In this document: piece after piece, positions 52,627 through 61,762 of the stretch | Layout of the letters: the number at the start of each line of letters is the position of its first letter | How positions within the stretch are numbered: position 1 is the first letter of the stretch | From: a bacterium | GTDB taxonomy: Bacteria > Patescibacteriota > Saccharimonadia > Saccharimonadales > UBA4665 | Length of the DNA stretch: 64,000 nucleotides | Direction of reading: 5' to 3' | NCBI GenBank assembly: GCA_021783725.1 | Contig: JAJXTN010000001.1 | Coordinates: 1-64,000 of the forward strand | Notes under the pieces: model-generated | Database searches by the model: none | The model's input: only the letters and a program-made list of their open reading frames with translations | What the model was told of the DNA's origin: nothing | Program-made: the position numbers and the translations under genes

Positions 52627-52658
52627 GATTCCAATCAATCCCAACAAGTTTCACCAAT
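52627..52658 (+). repeat. 32-bp direct repeat, copy 2
   Basis: It differs from 52176-52207 at three positions. Both copies end in CACCAAT, faintly like an encoded tRNA CCA end, but no tRNA fold is visible. Confidence 0.55.
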
Positions 52659-52728
52659 TAATTAGAACACTTTGTAATGGACTTTTACTTACTCTCGTAA
52701 TAAACGGTGAACGGACTTCTTTAGCAAT

Positions 52729-53406
52729 TTATCGGAATCGTTCCGCTACCTTGACGCCTCTTTTAGCTAATTGACGGTAATACACATTCATAGAAAATTG
52801 CTCTTCACATTCTCCGCAAAACGGGATTAATATATCTGACCGCGTTTGCTTGATTTCTTTTTTGAATATTCGTTGATGAATTTTAGCCGCCCGCATCACA
52901 ATATCCCGCTCTTGAACTTCGTTATAGCGCGACATATTACATGTTGTAAGTGCACAGTGAACACCATCTTCTCCAACAGTGCCATCGCGTTTTAGACCTA
53001 GTAGGTGACCTATTTCGTGAACAATTACAGACTTTGCGTTACCGGGAATAGCCCCTTGTGACATATCTACAAGCGCAATGGATTTATCATACCCAAGACC
53101 GCCATATGCAAGTCCGTGAGCGATAGTCTCATCCATAAATTTCGGGTGACTTGGCTCAAATTCGATAGGCCTACCCGTAAATACAATATTAATATCTGCC
53201 TTACCTGATGGGAAATTATCAAAAGTTGGTGATTTTGTTGAATATGGATCATCTGCGATTTGGATAAGCCTAGATTCTCTAACTACATCGAAGCGACCTG
53301 CAATACGTGATAGGTAGTCTAGGGCAGTATGTGCATCATCTGTGGGGAATACCCCGAAATCTTTATCATGAAGAATTTCCACGTGTACAGTTTCAGCGGC
53401 AATCAT
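52729..53406 (-). CDS. archaemetzincin-like zinc metalloprotease (M54-like)
   Basis: A 225-residue protein with HEIGHLLG (H130, E131, H134), then C-x4-C-x-M (C151, C156, M158) and a late CGEC (C197, C200). This is the archaemetzincin pattern of two zinc sites, but ten extra residues separate the helix from the first Cys and the usual third His after the Gly is displaced (H150 may serve). No signal peptide, so cytoplasmic. Substrates of the family are poorly known. Confidence 0.7.
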   Translation of the reverse strand: MIAAETVHVEILHDKDFGVFPTDDAHTALDYLSRIAGRFDVVRESRLIQIADDPYSTKSPTFDNFPSGKADINIVFTGRPIEFEPSHPKFMDETIAHGLAYGGLGYDKSIALVDMSQGAIPGNAKSVIVHEIGHLLGLKRDGTVGEDGVHCALTTCNMSRYNEVQERDIVMRAAKIHQRIFKKEIKQTRSDILIPFCGECEEQFSMNVYYRQLAKRGVKVAERFR

Positions 53407-53534
53407 GAAGTTATTATATAATAACTATGTAACTATTGCAATTTCTTATCTGTTCTTTGTGGCATAATTTATCAGCATAATTCGCTTATATCAGTGTGGC
53501 TAAGATTGATTTGATTCTAACTAATCCCCGGTCT

Positions 53535-53999
53535 TCAATGTTTAGGAGTTAACTCTCTGTATTGGTTGGGTAAATCGTCCAGTTTGCCGTTTAAGATTAT
53601 TGGTTCTAGGCCGATTATTTCTTCTAGTAATGGCGATTCGGTTGGAGCCGAATTCAAGATGAAAATCGGTTTATTGGAGTTAAAAGCTACGGCCATCTCC
53701 ATCAGCACATTGCCGCCAATGTAGTTAGGTGTGCCGTGCTTTTCATAATTCAATACTAGGATGGCATCACCTTTTTCGACTTCGGCGAAATGACCGCGCA
53801 TCAAAGCCGTTTTCTTATGATAATCATTGGCGTCACCAAACCAGGTTTTGTAATGGTCGACGTTGTAGTCACCAGATTGTTTCATGCGTTCAGCCGTGGC
53901 TGGAATAATGACTTTGAAACCTAGTTTTTCAAGCTCAGTTTGTACGCCGACAGCTTGTTTGTAGAAGCTGGCACTTGAGCAAATAACTATAGTTGGCAT
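53535..53999 (-). CDS. nucleoside 2-deoxyribosyltransferase-like protein
   Basis: A 154-residue Rossmann-like protein: TIVICSSASFYKQAVGVQTELEKLGF at the start, GDAILVLNYEKHG and GGNVLMEMAVAF (Glu-bearing helix), resembling nucleoside 2-deoxyribosyltransferases and related nucleotide hydrolases. It could act in nucleotide salvage, useful for a reduced parasite or symbiont, but the substrate is a guess. Confidence 0.6.
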   Translation of the reverse strand: MPTIVICSSASFYKQAVGVQTELEKLGFKVIIPATAERMKQSGDYNVDHYKTWFGDANDYHKKTALMRGHFAEVEKGDAILVLNYEKHGTPNYIGGNVLMEMAVAFNSNKPIFILNSAPTESPLLEEIIGLEPIILNGKLDDLPNQYRELTPKH

Positions 54000-54040
54000 A
54001 TTTAGTAGTATACCTATAAATATATTTGAAAATAGACTAT

Positions 54041-54673
54041 TCAGTTAGACGATACTGCAGGGGAAACTTCGACTTCGATAGACTCAGTGGGGAGCAGTTC
54101 GAAAAGTTGGACTTTTTTCTGGGTCATCGATACTCGACCAAGTTTTATCAGTCTGGCGAGCGTGGCTCGGACTTCACGGTCTTCCAAGGTTGGAAGATTA
54201 TTATCTGCCAGGCCCTCAACTATCTGTTTGACGCTAATCGCTCCAAGTTGGCTACCAAGGCTATGCAAAATGCTATTTTCACGAAATGGAGTAAGAGCGA
54301 TGTCACTTATTTCCTGACCAGGCTGATCGAAAACCACCCGATTAGTTTGGCCGATGACCTTACCCCATAAAAAGCTACCGACACTTAAACCATCGTAATT
54401 AGCGCTGAAGGCTTTATCTTGAGTTTGGACTGGATTTTGTTCGCGAGTCGTCCAACGACCACTGCCATGTAACTCAAAAGGAATGACATCAGTTTCGATG
54501 CCATTCGGCGGTGTGGCTTGAAGTGTGCCACTTGGCCAGCTCGCGACATCGTTAACTAGAAACTTATATTTCCAAGCTGAATCATCGATACCGGTAGTAA
54601 TTTGAAGACTATCCCGAGGCCGGAGGTCAGAAAAAGATAAATATCGTAGATTTTCGACTAGCTGTTCACTCAT
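54041..54673 (-). CDS. hypothetical 210-residue soluble protein
   Basis: The first 110 residues look beta-rich (SWKYKFLVNDVASWPSG, FELHGSGRWTTREQNP), and the rest is helical with LEDREVRATLARLIKLGRVSMTQKKVQLFEL, which could be a winged-helix-like end. No family recognised. It ends 42 bases from the end of the transferase-like gene on the same strand. Confidence 0.55.
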   Translation of the reverse strand: MSEQLVENLRYLSFSDLRPRDSLQITTGIDDSAWKYKFLVNDVASWPSGTLQATPPNGIETDVIPFELHGSGRWTTREQNPVQTQDKAFSANYDGLSVGSFLWGKVIGQTNRVVFDQPGQEISDIALTPFRENSILHSLGSQLGAISVKQIVEGLADNNLPTLEDREVRATLARLIKLGRVSMTQKKVQLFELLPTESIEVEVSPAVSSN

Positions 54674-54826
54674 AAGACTATCTTTTCAGGTCAATTCCTT
54701 AAAGGCAAGCATAAGTGTCTTGCTTAAATTGGCGGTAACACCGATAATATAGACAGCGAATATATGAAACAACATCAATGACGATCGTTAGTGTGGGCCG
54801 ACGTGTCATAGCGTCGTGAAATTAGC

Positions 54827-56062
54827 ATGAAACTGCCTTGGCAAAAATCCAGTTCATCGAGTAGTACCGGCTCTGTAAAAGGGCTGAATGATAGCCGCCT
54901 GCGATTTGAAGTAATCATTAACAATATTGAAGATGGGGTAGTCCTGATTGATGATCAGGGCACAATTCAATCGTTTAACCCCGGAGCGGCTAATATCAGT
55001 GGCTGGCCGGTCGATGATGCCACTGGCATCAATTACAGCCAAGTTATGCAATTAGTGAATGACAAAGGTGAAGTCATTCCCAATGAGGTCAGTCCTTTTA
55101 CCGAAATCTTTCGGTCCGGTCAGGTTATCCATGACGACAACGCCATCTTGCAGACCAAAGATAAGAAACAAGTACCGGTCAGCCTCAGCATTAACCCCTT
55201 GTTAAATGATTCTGGCCAAGTAACAGCCGCCATCGCCGTGTTCCGCAACGTTACAACCCAAAGAGCCGAAGAGAAGCAACGCGCTGACTTCATCAGCACC
55301 GCCAGCCACGAAATGCGCACGCCCGTAGCGGCTATTGAAGGTTATCTGGCCTTAGCCCTCAACGATAAAGTCTCGACCATCGATAGTCGGGCCCGTGACT
55401 ATCTAGAAAAAGCCCATTCATCAACTCAACACCTTGGACAGTTATTCCAAGACTTATTGACTAGCGCCAAAGCCGAAGACGGTCGATTGACGAGCCATCC
55501 AGCAGTTATCGAATTGGGTGGCTTGCTCGAACAGTCAACCAACGATCTAAGGTTCGTAGCTGAGAAAAAAGGTCTGTTTGTCGAATTCGCCGTTGGCAGT
55601 TCCAATAACACGATTAATGCCCGGCGGACCGAAGGTGGAGAACGGGTCGTCAGGCCACTATACTACACCTACGCCGATCCAGATCGTATCCGTGAAGTCA
55701 TATCCAACTTGTTCGAGAACGCCGTCAAATATACCGATGAAGGTAAAATCACTATTGGTCTAACCGGCGACAATCAAGTTGTCCAGTGTTCAGTTAAAGA
55801 CACCGGTCCAGGCATACCGGCCGAAGATTTACCACATTTATTTCAGAAATTTTATCGAGTCGATAATTCAGCCACTCGAACGATTGGTGGCACAGGTTTA
55901 GGCTTATTCATTTGTCGAAAAATTATTGAACTGTACAATGGACGTGTCTGGGCCGAAAGCGAAGTCGGCAAGGGCAGTAGCTTCTATATCAATCTCCCGA
56001 GACTAAGCACCGAAAAAGCCAATCAGATGATAGCTTCAAGCTCTGGAGCAAAAGATGTTTAA
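54827..56062 (+). CDS. soluble PAS sensor histidine kinase
   Basis: A 411-residue kinase without membrane helices: PAS (about 24-140, FEVIINNIEDGVVLIDDQG), HisKA with STASHEMRTPVAAIEGYL (His), and ATPase motifs NLFENAVKYTD, DTGPGIP and GTGLGLFICRKII. It probably senses a cytoplasmic cue. The response regulator begins 80 bases downstream. Confidence 0.88.
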   Translation: MKLPWQKSSSSSSTGSVKGLNDSRLRFEVIINNIEDGVVLIDDQGTIQSFNPGAANISGWPVDDATGINYSQVMQLVNDKGEVIPNEVSPFTEIFRSGQVIHDDNAILQTKDKKQVPVSLSINPLLNDSGQVTAAIAVFRNVTTQRAEEKQRADFISTASHEMRTPVAAIEGYLALALNDKVSTIDSRARDYLEKAHSSTQHLGQLFQDLLTSAKAEDGRLTSHPAVIELGGLLEQSTNDLRFVAEKKGLFVEFAVGSSNNTINARRTEGGERVVRPLYYTYADPDRIREVISNLFENAVKYTDEGKITIGLTGDNQVVQCSVKDTGPGIPAEDLPHLFQKFYRVDNSATRTIGGTGLGLFICRKIIELYNGRVWAESEVGKGSSFYINLPRLSTEKANQMIASSSGAKDV

Positions 56063-56142
56063 CCGATTAATAGTTTATAGTCATCGTGATACAATGATAT
56101 TTAAAGCATAAGCATAATATAGCGCAAGGGATTATACATACC

Positions 56143-57432
56143 ATGTCAAAGATAATGCTAGTCGAAGATGATAACAATCTACGCGAGATATACGAAGCTC
56201 GTCTGCAAGCCGAAGGCTACACTTTGGTGTCGGCGCGTGATGGCGAAGAAGCTTTAGTCTTAGCCAAGAACGAGCACCCTGATCTAATCATTTCCGATAT
56301 CATGATGCCGAAAATCAGTGGCTTCGAAATGCTTGATATTCTACGCAACACCGACGGCTTGAAAGACGTTAAAGTCATCATGTTGACCGCTCTCGGTCAA
56401 AGCGACGACCAGCAGAGAGCCGATCGCTTGGGGGCCGATCGTTATCTAGTCAAATCTCAGGTTACTCTAGAAGACATTGTCAAAGTTGCCCACGAATTAC
56501 TCCAAGATAACCCTGAGTCTGTTACCCCAGAAGTTCCAGCCACCGTGCCTACGCCCACAACCGACGCACCAGCCATGAGCACGCCACCGGTCGCCTCGTC
56601 CGTTCCAGAGCCGGCTATGGCAGTCGCACCGGAGCCAGTAATGGCCCAGCCAGCTACAATACCGCCAACACCAGTTGTCGTCGATCAGCCACTGGCCACA
56701 CCCCCGACCGAGCCAGTGACACCACCAGTAAACCCGGTGACTGACGCCACCTCACCAGCCTCGGTATCGGCTCCAACCCCAGTCGTCGAACAAGCTAATT
56801 TCGCCCAACCAACAGCCCAAGAGACGGCTGTAGTTGAAGCTGAAATCCAAGATTTCGTCAACGGCCTACCGGCCAGCCCGACTGCCACTAGTGCAGATAC
56901 TAGTGTCGGCACCACACCCACCATCACCGTTCAACCTTCGATGCAGATTGGTCCAGCCAGCTCTCAATCAAATGACGACAAAGTAATGGCTGAAGCGGTT
57001 GACAGTTTGATGGCCGAAACACAATCCGAAACCGATGTGCCGTCGACCGCTCCAACAACCATCGTGCCACAGACTGCTCAACAATTACCCGTACCCAATG
57101 ACCTATCGGGCGCACCAAGCGCCAATGGTAGTGTTGCGATTGCTCACAAAAAAGTTATTTCGCCACTAGATTTACCGCCCAAGCAAGACATAAATACGCT
57201 CGCTGAGTTAGAAGAAGCCAAAATAGCGGCCAATGCTCCACCTCCACCACCAGTAGTGTATACATCCGATAATCTGGCCACCGGCGCTACCACTAGCGCC
57301 CCCCAGCCGACCACCATCACTCCGCCAGCTAGTCCTGCCGTCACGACACCCATCACGGCTGAATCATCAGCCAATCCTACGTCCAGTACCGCTCCTGGGG
57401 ACACGATTGATCCCAACCACATCGCTCTATAG
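56143..57432 (+). CDS. response regulator with a 300-residue Pro/Thr/Ala-rich tail
   Basis: Residues 1-120 are a CheY-like receiver (D9, D10, phospho-acceptor D52 in IISDIMMP, Thr in IMLTAL, Lys in YLVKSQ). Residues 125-429 are Pro, Thr, Ala and Val-rich with no folded output domain and only a few helical islands (KVMAEAVDSLMAETQ). It is the probable partner of the PAS kinase upstream. The tail could recruit partners or act as a flexible scaffold. Confidence 0.85.
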   Translation: MSKIMLVEDDNNLREIYEARLQAEGYTLVSARDGEEALVLAKNEHPDLIISDIMMPKISGFEMLDILRNTDGLKDVKVIMLTALGQSDDQQRADRLGADRYLVKSQVTLEDIVKVAHELLQDNPESVTPEVPATVPTPTTDAPAMSTPPVASSVPEPAMAVAPEPVMAQPATIPPTPVVVDQPLATPPTEPVTPPVNPVTDATSPASVSAPTPVVEQANFAQPTAQETAVVEAEIQDFVNGLPASPTATSADTSVGTTPTITVQPSMQIGPASSQSNDDKVMAEAVDSLMAETQSETDVPSTAPTTIVPQTAQQLPVPNDLSGAPSANGSVAIAHKKVISPLDLPPKQDINTLAELEEAKIAANAPPPPPVVYTSDNLATGATTSAPQPTTITPPASPAVTTPITAESSANPTSSTAPGDTIDPNHIAL

Positions 57433-57507
57433 ACACTTAAAGACTTAGACGATTCAGATTAATATATAGTCTTCTAATTTATGAACTTTTAACCTTATAC
57501 TTAAATA

Positions 57508-58170
57508 ATGCGTATCAATAAGTTCGTAGCCGGTGCCAGTGAACTAAGCCGTCGAGCAGCCGACAGCGCCATTGCTAGTGGTAGGGTATTGGTCAATGGA
57601 CGACTGCCAGTTTTGGGCCAGACCATCCAAACCGGAGATAGCGTGACTCTCGATGGGCGGGAGCTATCCCAACCACAACGCTCATTAACCATCATGCTGA
57701 ACAAACCAGTCGGCTATGTTACTTCCCGCGACGGACAGGGCAGCAAGACTGTCTACGACTTACTACCTAAAGACTATCATCGATTGATACCGATCGGCCG
57801 ACTTGATAAAGACTCTTCAGGGCTACTGCTCTTAACCAATGATGGAGCACTAGCCAATCGCTTAACCCATCCAAGCTTTGGCAAACAAAAAATCTACCAG
57901 GTCGAACTCGACAAAGCTTTGACGACCGAAGACCATCAACAGATAGAACACGGTGTGCGGGTCGAAGATTACACCAGCCGGCTACAACTCAAGCACTTGC
58001 GAGCTAACGTTTGGCAAGTCACGATGTCGGAAGGCAAGAACCGCCAAATCCGCAAAACATTCGCTCGCCTTAACTACACCGTCACCAAACTCCACCGAAG
58101 TGATTTTGGCGAATACCAGCTGGCCGGGTTGGCAGTCGGCGACTTCCGACTAGTCGCTACCGACAAATAG
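57508..58170 (+). CDS. rRNA pseudouridine synthase (RluB/RsuA family)
   Basis: A 220-residue enzyme with an N-terminal S4 RNA-binding domain (MRINKFVAGASELSRRAADSAIASGRVLVNG) and a catalytic domain with GRLDKDSSGLLLLTNDG (catalytic Asp) and EGKNRQIRKTF. It modifies uridines in ribosomal RNA; RluB versus RsuA specificity is unresolved. ATG 57508 follows TATACT (57496-57501) by 6 bases. Confidence 0.92.
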   Translation: MRINKFVAGASELSRRAADSAIASGRVLVNGRLPVLGQTIQTGDSVTLDGRELSQPQRSLTIMLNKPVGYVTSRDGQGSKTVYDLLPKDYHRLIPIGRLDKDSSGLLLLTNDGALANRLTHPSFGKQKIYQVELDKALTTEDHQQIEHGVRVEDYTSRLQLKHLRANVWQVTMSEGKNRQIRKTFARLNYTVTKLHRSDFGEYQLAGLAVGDFRLVATDK

Positions 58171-58231
58171 TGTACATAGAAATATTAATATTCTTCTGTC
58201 AACAGTCCTTATCTGTTATAATGGTCAGTAA

Positions 58232-59596
58232 ATGAGCAGTAAGTTACCTATCGTCGCAATAGTTGGACGCGCCAATGTCGGCAAGTCCAGTTTATTCAAC
58301 ACCATTCTTGATCGGCGTGAGGCGATAGTGGCCCGCGAAGCCGGTACTACCAGAGACAGCATTATGGCCAAAGCCGAATATAATGGTCAGAACTTTTGGC
58401 TGGTTGATACCGCCGGCATGAAAAACCCCGAAGATGACTTCGAATTCACGATTCAAGAGCAAATCCTTCAAGCCGCTGACAGTGCCGACGTCATCTGGGT
58501 GATGGTCGAAGCTAATGTACCGATTACCGAAGATGATCGTCGAGTTGCAAAAATGGCCTTGAAAAGTCGAAAGCCAGTATTCTTAATTATCAATAAGCTC
58601 GATAAAACCAAAAATGCCGATTTAGCCGGCTTCGACCGCTTAGGCATTAAACCAATTATTCGGACCTCAACAACTCAAGGCCTAGGTATCGATCAACTTT
58701 TAGACACTTTGATCGGCGTTATACCGAAAGCTAGTCTAGAGGACGATGACAATCGCTTAAGAATTGCCATCCTCGGACGACCAAATGTCGGCAAATCTCA
58801 ACTATTTAACTCGCTAGCCAAGAAGCAACAAGCCGTTGTCGCCGACCGAGCCGGAACGACCCGAGATATTAACCGCACCATCGTTCGCTATAAAGAGCGT
58901 GAGATCGAATTAATGGATACCGCTGGTATTCGCCGGCCAGGCAAGATCGGGCAGGGGATAGAGCACTTTAGCGTCATTCGGACATTATCAGCTATTGAGC
59001 AAGCGGACTTGGCATTTCTACTGATTGACGTCAACGAGATTGGCGTTCAGCTCGACCAAAAAATTGCTGGCATGGTCAAAGATGCCGGCAAAGGCTTAGT
59101 ACTAGTTGTTAGCAAATGGGATAGCACCGAAGACAAAACGGCTTTTAGTCGTGATGAACTAGCGCCCAAGATTATTCACGATTTTCAATTCGCCCCTTGG
59201 GCGCCACTCATCTTCACCAGCGCTATCACTGGACAGAATGTCACCAAATTATTCGATCTAGCGCTTGATATCGACGCCGAGCGCCATCGACGAATTACCA
59301 CTAGTGAATTAAATCGATGGCTACGCCAAGCAGTCGATGCACATCCACCAGCCGGACTCAAAAATCGTAGCCCAAAACTAAACTACATTGTTCAAGAAGA
59401 CGACAACAAGACCCCAGCTTTCAAGATTTTCGGAAGTCATACCTCATTCTTGCACTGGAGTTATAAGCGCTACCTCGAACACTCGATGCGCGAAAAATTT
59501 GGTTTCGCTGGTACGGCAATTCAATTGTGGTTCATCGAGAAACACATCACCCACAAACACGGAGAAAGTCCGACTTACTCGGGTGGCAAGAAGTAA
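58232..59596 (+). CDS. der: ribosome-assembly GTPase Der (EngA)
   Basis: The 454-residue protein has the two tandem GTPase domains unique to Der: GRANVGKSS, DTAGM and NKLD, then GRPNVGKSQ, DTAGIRR and SKWD, followed by a KH-like C-terminal domain. It is needed for 50S subunit assembly. ATG 58232 follows TATAAT (58217-58222) by 9 bases. Confidence 0.97.
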   Translation: MSSKLPIVAIVGRANVGKSSLFNTILDRREAIVAREAGTTRDSIMAKAEYNGQNFWLVDTAGMKNPEDDFEFTIQEQILQAADSADVIWVMVEANVPITEDDRRVAKMALKSRKPVFLIINKLDKTKNADLAGFDRLGIKPIIRTSTTQGLGIDQLLDTLIGVIPKASLEDDDNRLRIAILGRPNVGKSQLFNSLAKKQQAVVADRAGTTRDINRTIVRYKEREIELMDTAGIRRPGKIGQGIEHFSVIRTLSAIEQADLAFLLIDVNEIGVQLDQKIAGMVKDAGKGLVLVVSKWDSTEDKTAFSRDELAPKIIHDFQFAPWAPLIFTSAITGQNVTKLFDLALDIDAERHRRITTSELNRWLRQAVDAHPPAGLKNRSPKLNYIVQEDDNKTPAFKIFGSHTSFLHWSYKRYLEHSMREKFGFAGTAIQLWFIEKHITHKHGESPTYSGGKK

Positions 59597-59649
59597 TGGC
59601 TTGGCTGCAAAAACGCCCCCAAGTAAGTGACTCAATCCAGTTTTATAGT

Positions 59650-60237
59650 ATGGGCCTGAATAAAACCAAACTAATAGTTGGCTTAGGCAACCCTGGCAAA
59701 GACTACACTGACAGCCGTCACAACATCGGTTTTGCGGTCATCGACGCTTTCGTAACTGCCAATCCCGAATTCGAAACTTGGGTCGATAAGAAAGACCTTA
59801 AATGCTTAATGAGCAGTGGCCGCCTTGGGGATACTAAAGTAATCATCATCAAGCCGTCGACATATATGAATTTGAGCGGCGAAGCCGTGCTGGCGGTGTC
59901 GAACTTCTACAAAATAAGTACTGACAATATGCTAGTTGTTCATGACGAATTAGATGTCGAGTTTGGCCAAATACGCTTGCGGACTGGTGGTTCCAGCGCC
60001 GGCCACAATGGTCTAAAATCAGTCATCAAACTACTTAACGAAAATTTTGGCCGAGTCCGAATCGGCATTGGGCCGAAAGTTCCTGAGACTATCGACAGCG
60101 CCGACTTCGTATTACAAAAGTTTTCTCCTGACCAGCAGGCGCAATTACCAAACCTTATCAAAGAAACCAACGCTATTTTAAGTGAGTATGTCTACGGCGA
60201 ACGTTTACCAACCGAAACCCGCAGCTTCATTATTTAA
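59650..60237 (+). CDS. pth: peptidyl-tRNA hydrolase
   Basis: The 195-residue hydrolase has LIVGLGNPGKDYTDSRHNIGF (catalytic His), KPSTYMNLSGEAV, VVHDELDVEFG and GGSSAGHNGLKS. It frees tRNA from stalled peptidyl-tRNA. ATG 59650 gives the usual short start; ATG 59596, which overlaps the der stop (TAATG), would add 18 residues and suits coupled translation. A TATAGT lies directly before 59650, so another start at CTG 59656 is conceivable. Confidence 0.93.
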   Translation: MGLNKTKLIVGLGNPGKDYTDSRHNIGFAVIDAFVTANPEFETWVDKKDLKCLMSSGRLGDTKVIIIKPSTYMNLSGEAVLAVSNFYKISTDNMLVVHDELDVEFGQIRLRTGGSSAGHNGLKSVIKLLNENFGRVRIGIGPKVPETIDSADFVLQKFSPDQQAQLPNLIKETNAILSEYVYGERLPTETRSFII

Positions 60238-60251
60238 CTATTCTTGAAATC

Positions 60252-60294
60252 AAAAAAAAGACCGACGAGAGGGGGTGGGCACCGCTCGCCGGTC
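60252..60294 (-). terminator. intrinsic terminator of the minus-strand RNA
   Basis: On the minus strand GACCGGCGAG pairs with CTCGTCGGTC, followed by TTTTTTTT (60252-60259). On the plus strand the T-run is missing, so it belongs to a transcript coming from the right. Confidence 0.85.
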
Positions 60295-60647
60295 TATTAT
60301 TGGCGGGAACCGAAGTTCCCGCCCCACCCTTCAACCCACCCCGGCGAAACATCGAAGTCTAAACATATAGTGACTCGTGTCTGCCCCCTTGCGGGAGCAA
60401 CCATTTAGGCTCGCTTTGATCGGGGACCCCAGTAACCTTGCGGTTAGGGGATCTAGTTAAAGGGGTTAGTATGCTTTAGAGCGCTTCCGAGTATAATCCC
60501 GAATTGCCAAGAAATAAGTGGAGGGTAACAACCTATGTTTAGCACGCTCTAAAACAATCTAACGGATTCCTTAAAGCCCTCGAAAGGACTTTTCAGGAGT
60601 TAGAATGGGGGTTATAAGGTACAAGAATCATTATTCATGACTCACGA
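60253..60647 (-). ncRNA. unclassified structured RNA of about 395 nt
   Basis: The gene-free gap between pth and dprA carries, on the minus strand, a consensus promoter (60654-60682), a series of stems and a terminator. From the 5' side: GAGTCAT/ATGATTC; a stem closed by TCTAAC/GTTAGA; a 9-bp stem TTTAGAGCG/CGCTCTAAA (60545-60553 with 60475-60483). Then come CCCC-TAACC-GCAA-GGTTA-CT-GGGG (60427-60450), TGCTCCC-GCAA-GGGGGCA (60382-60399) and GGCGGGAAC-TTCG-GTTCCCGCC (60302-60323). GNRA and UUCG loops occur only in the minus reading. It does not show the conserved words of RNase P, tmRNA, SRP or 6S RNA that I know. Start is estimated from the -10 box. Confidence 0.7.
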
Positions 60648-60653
60648 TTTGCT

Positions 60654-60682
60654 ATTTTAGCAAATGAATGTCGTAATGTCAA
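60654..60682 (-). promoter_or_regulatory. consensus promoter of the minus-strand RNA
   Basis: Read on the minus strand: TTGACA (60682-60677), 17 bases, TAAAAT (60659-60654). Best promoter match in the window, and no protein start follows it. Confidence 0.75.
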
Positions 60683-60810
60683 TACTCTAAAATATTTATG
60701 TGATATATGCAACTAGCTTAAGCTTATGTCTAGCCCGCTTTAGATTAAACAATCATTAACTAATTGGTTGTCGGCTATCCAGCACTTGGAAATGTTTCTA
60801 TCATTCCAAA

Positions 60811-61674
60811 GTGGATATTAATCAACTCAGACCGCAGTCGGATGACTTTCCGCCATCGTTATTAGCGATAGCCAGTCCACCCAAAATTTTGTATCACCGA
60901 GGTGCAAAATTGTCAGATCTACTCATGCGACCACGCTTAGCGATTATCGGTAGTCGCAGTGTATCAATTTATGGCCGGCAAGTTACCACCAAATTAGCTG
61001 GGCAACTAGCCGAGCAGGGGATTGTGATTATTAGCGGCTTGGCCTTAGGCGTTGACGCCATCGCTCACCAAGCAACGCTTGATGCCGGTGGATTGGCCGT
61101 TGCCGTCCTGCCCAGTCCAGTCGACCACCCCTATCCAGCGTCTAACATCAATTTAGCTAACCGCATTCTCGAGCAGGGCGGGGCAATAATCAGCGAGTAT
61201 GCTGATATCGAATATTCCTTTAAGTCGAATTTTGTGGCCCGTAATCGATTGGTGGCAGGCTTAGCCCAAGCCATATTAATCACCGAAGCCGCACTTAAGA
61301 GTGGCAGTTTGCACACCGCCCGCTTCGCCCTAGAGCAGGGCAAAGACGTTTTGGCCGTACCCGGCAATATTACTAGCGTTAGTTCGGTTGGTGCCAACAA
61401 CTTGATAAAAGCCGGCGCCGTACCGGTCACCAGCTACAAAGACGTCCTCCAAGTCATGAATCTGAAGCCTCACCACAGTAAACCCCAGCATACTACCGGC
61501 CGCAACGCCAACGAACAACGCATTATCGATCTTATATTGCAGGGCAAAAATGACGGTGAAGAATTACTCAAACTGAGTCAGCTGACCGTCAGCGAATTCA
61601 ATCAAGCATTAACGATGCTAGAGATCGGCGGCTTGCTTCGTTCGTTAGGCGCCAACCAGTGGTCTTTATATTAA
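60811..61674 (+). CDS. dprA: DNA-processing protein A
   Basis: A 287-residue DprA: Rossmann-like core with LAIIGSRSVSIYGRQVTTKLAGQL, GIVIISGLALGVDAIAHQATL, SEY, FVARNRLVAGLAQAILITEA and KSGSLHTARFALEQG, then a winged-helix end. It loads RecA on incoming single-stranded DNA in natural transformation, consistent with the DNA uptake often seen in CPR bacteria. GTG 60811 is set by TATCAT (60799-60804), 6 bases before. Confidence 0.95.
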   Translation: MDINQLRPQSDDFPPSLLAIASPPKILYHRGAKLSDLLMRPRLAIIGSRSVSIYGRQVTTKLAGQLAEQGIVIISGLALGVDAIAHQATLDAGGLAVAVLPSPVDHPYPASNINLANRILEQGGAIISEYADIEYSFKSNFVARNRLVAGLAQAILITEAALKSGSLHTARFALEQGKDVLAVPGNITSVSSVGANNLIKAGAVPVTSYKDVLQVMNLKPHHSKPQHTTGRNANEQRIIDLILQGKNDGEELLKLSQLTVSEFNQALTMLEIGGLLRSLGANQWSLY

Positions 61675-61762
61675 TTCGACGTCCTGGCTAGTTAACCATC
61701 ATTGACCAATCAAGAGCTTAAAAGTTATTGGAATGCTGTTGGTTACGGTGTAAACTTGTCTC

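Noticed and set aside
51097-53520. A genomic island integrated at tRNA-Glu
   Set aside because: The patch is A/T-rich, but no second copy of the tRNA-Glu 3' end and no integrase were seen.
60252-60647. tmRNA or RNase P RNA as a firm call for the pth-dprA RNA
   Set aside because: I could not find the tmRNA tag and tRNA-like ends, nor the conserved RNase P core words, so I left it unclassified.
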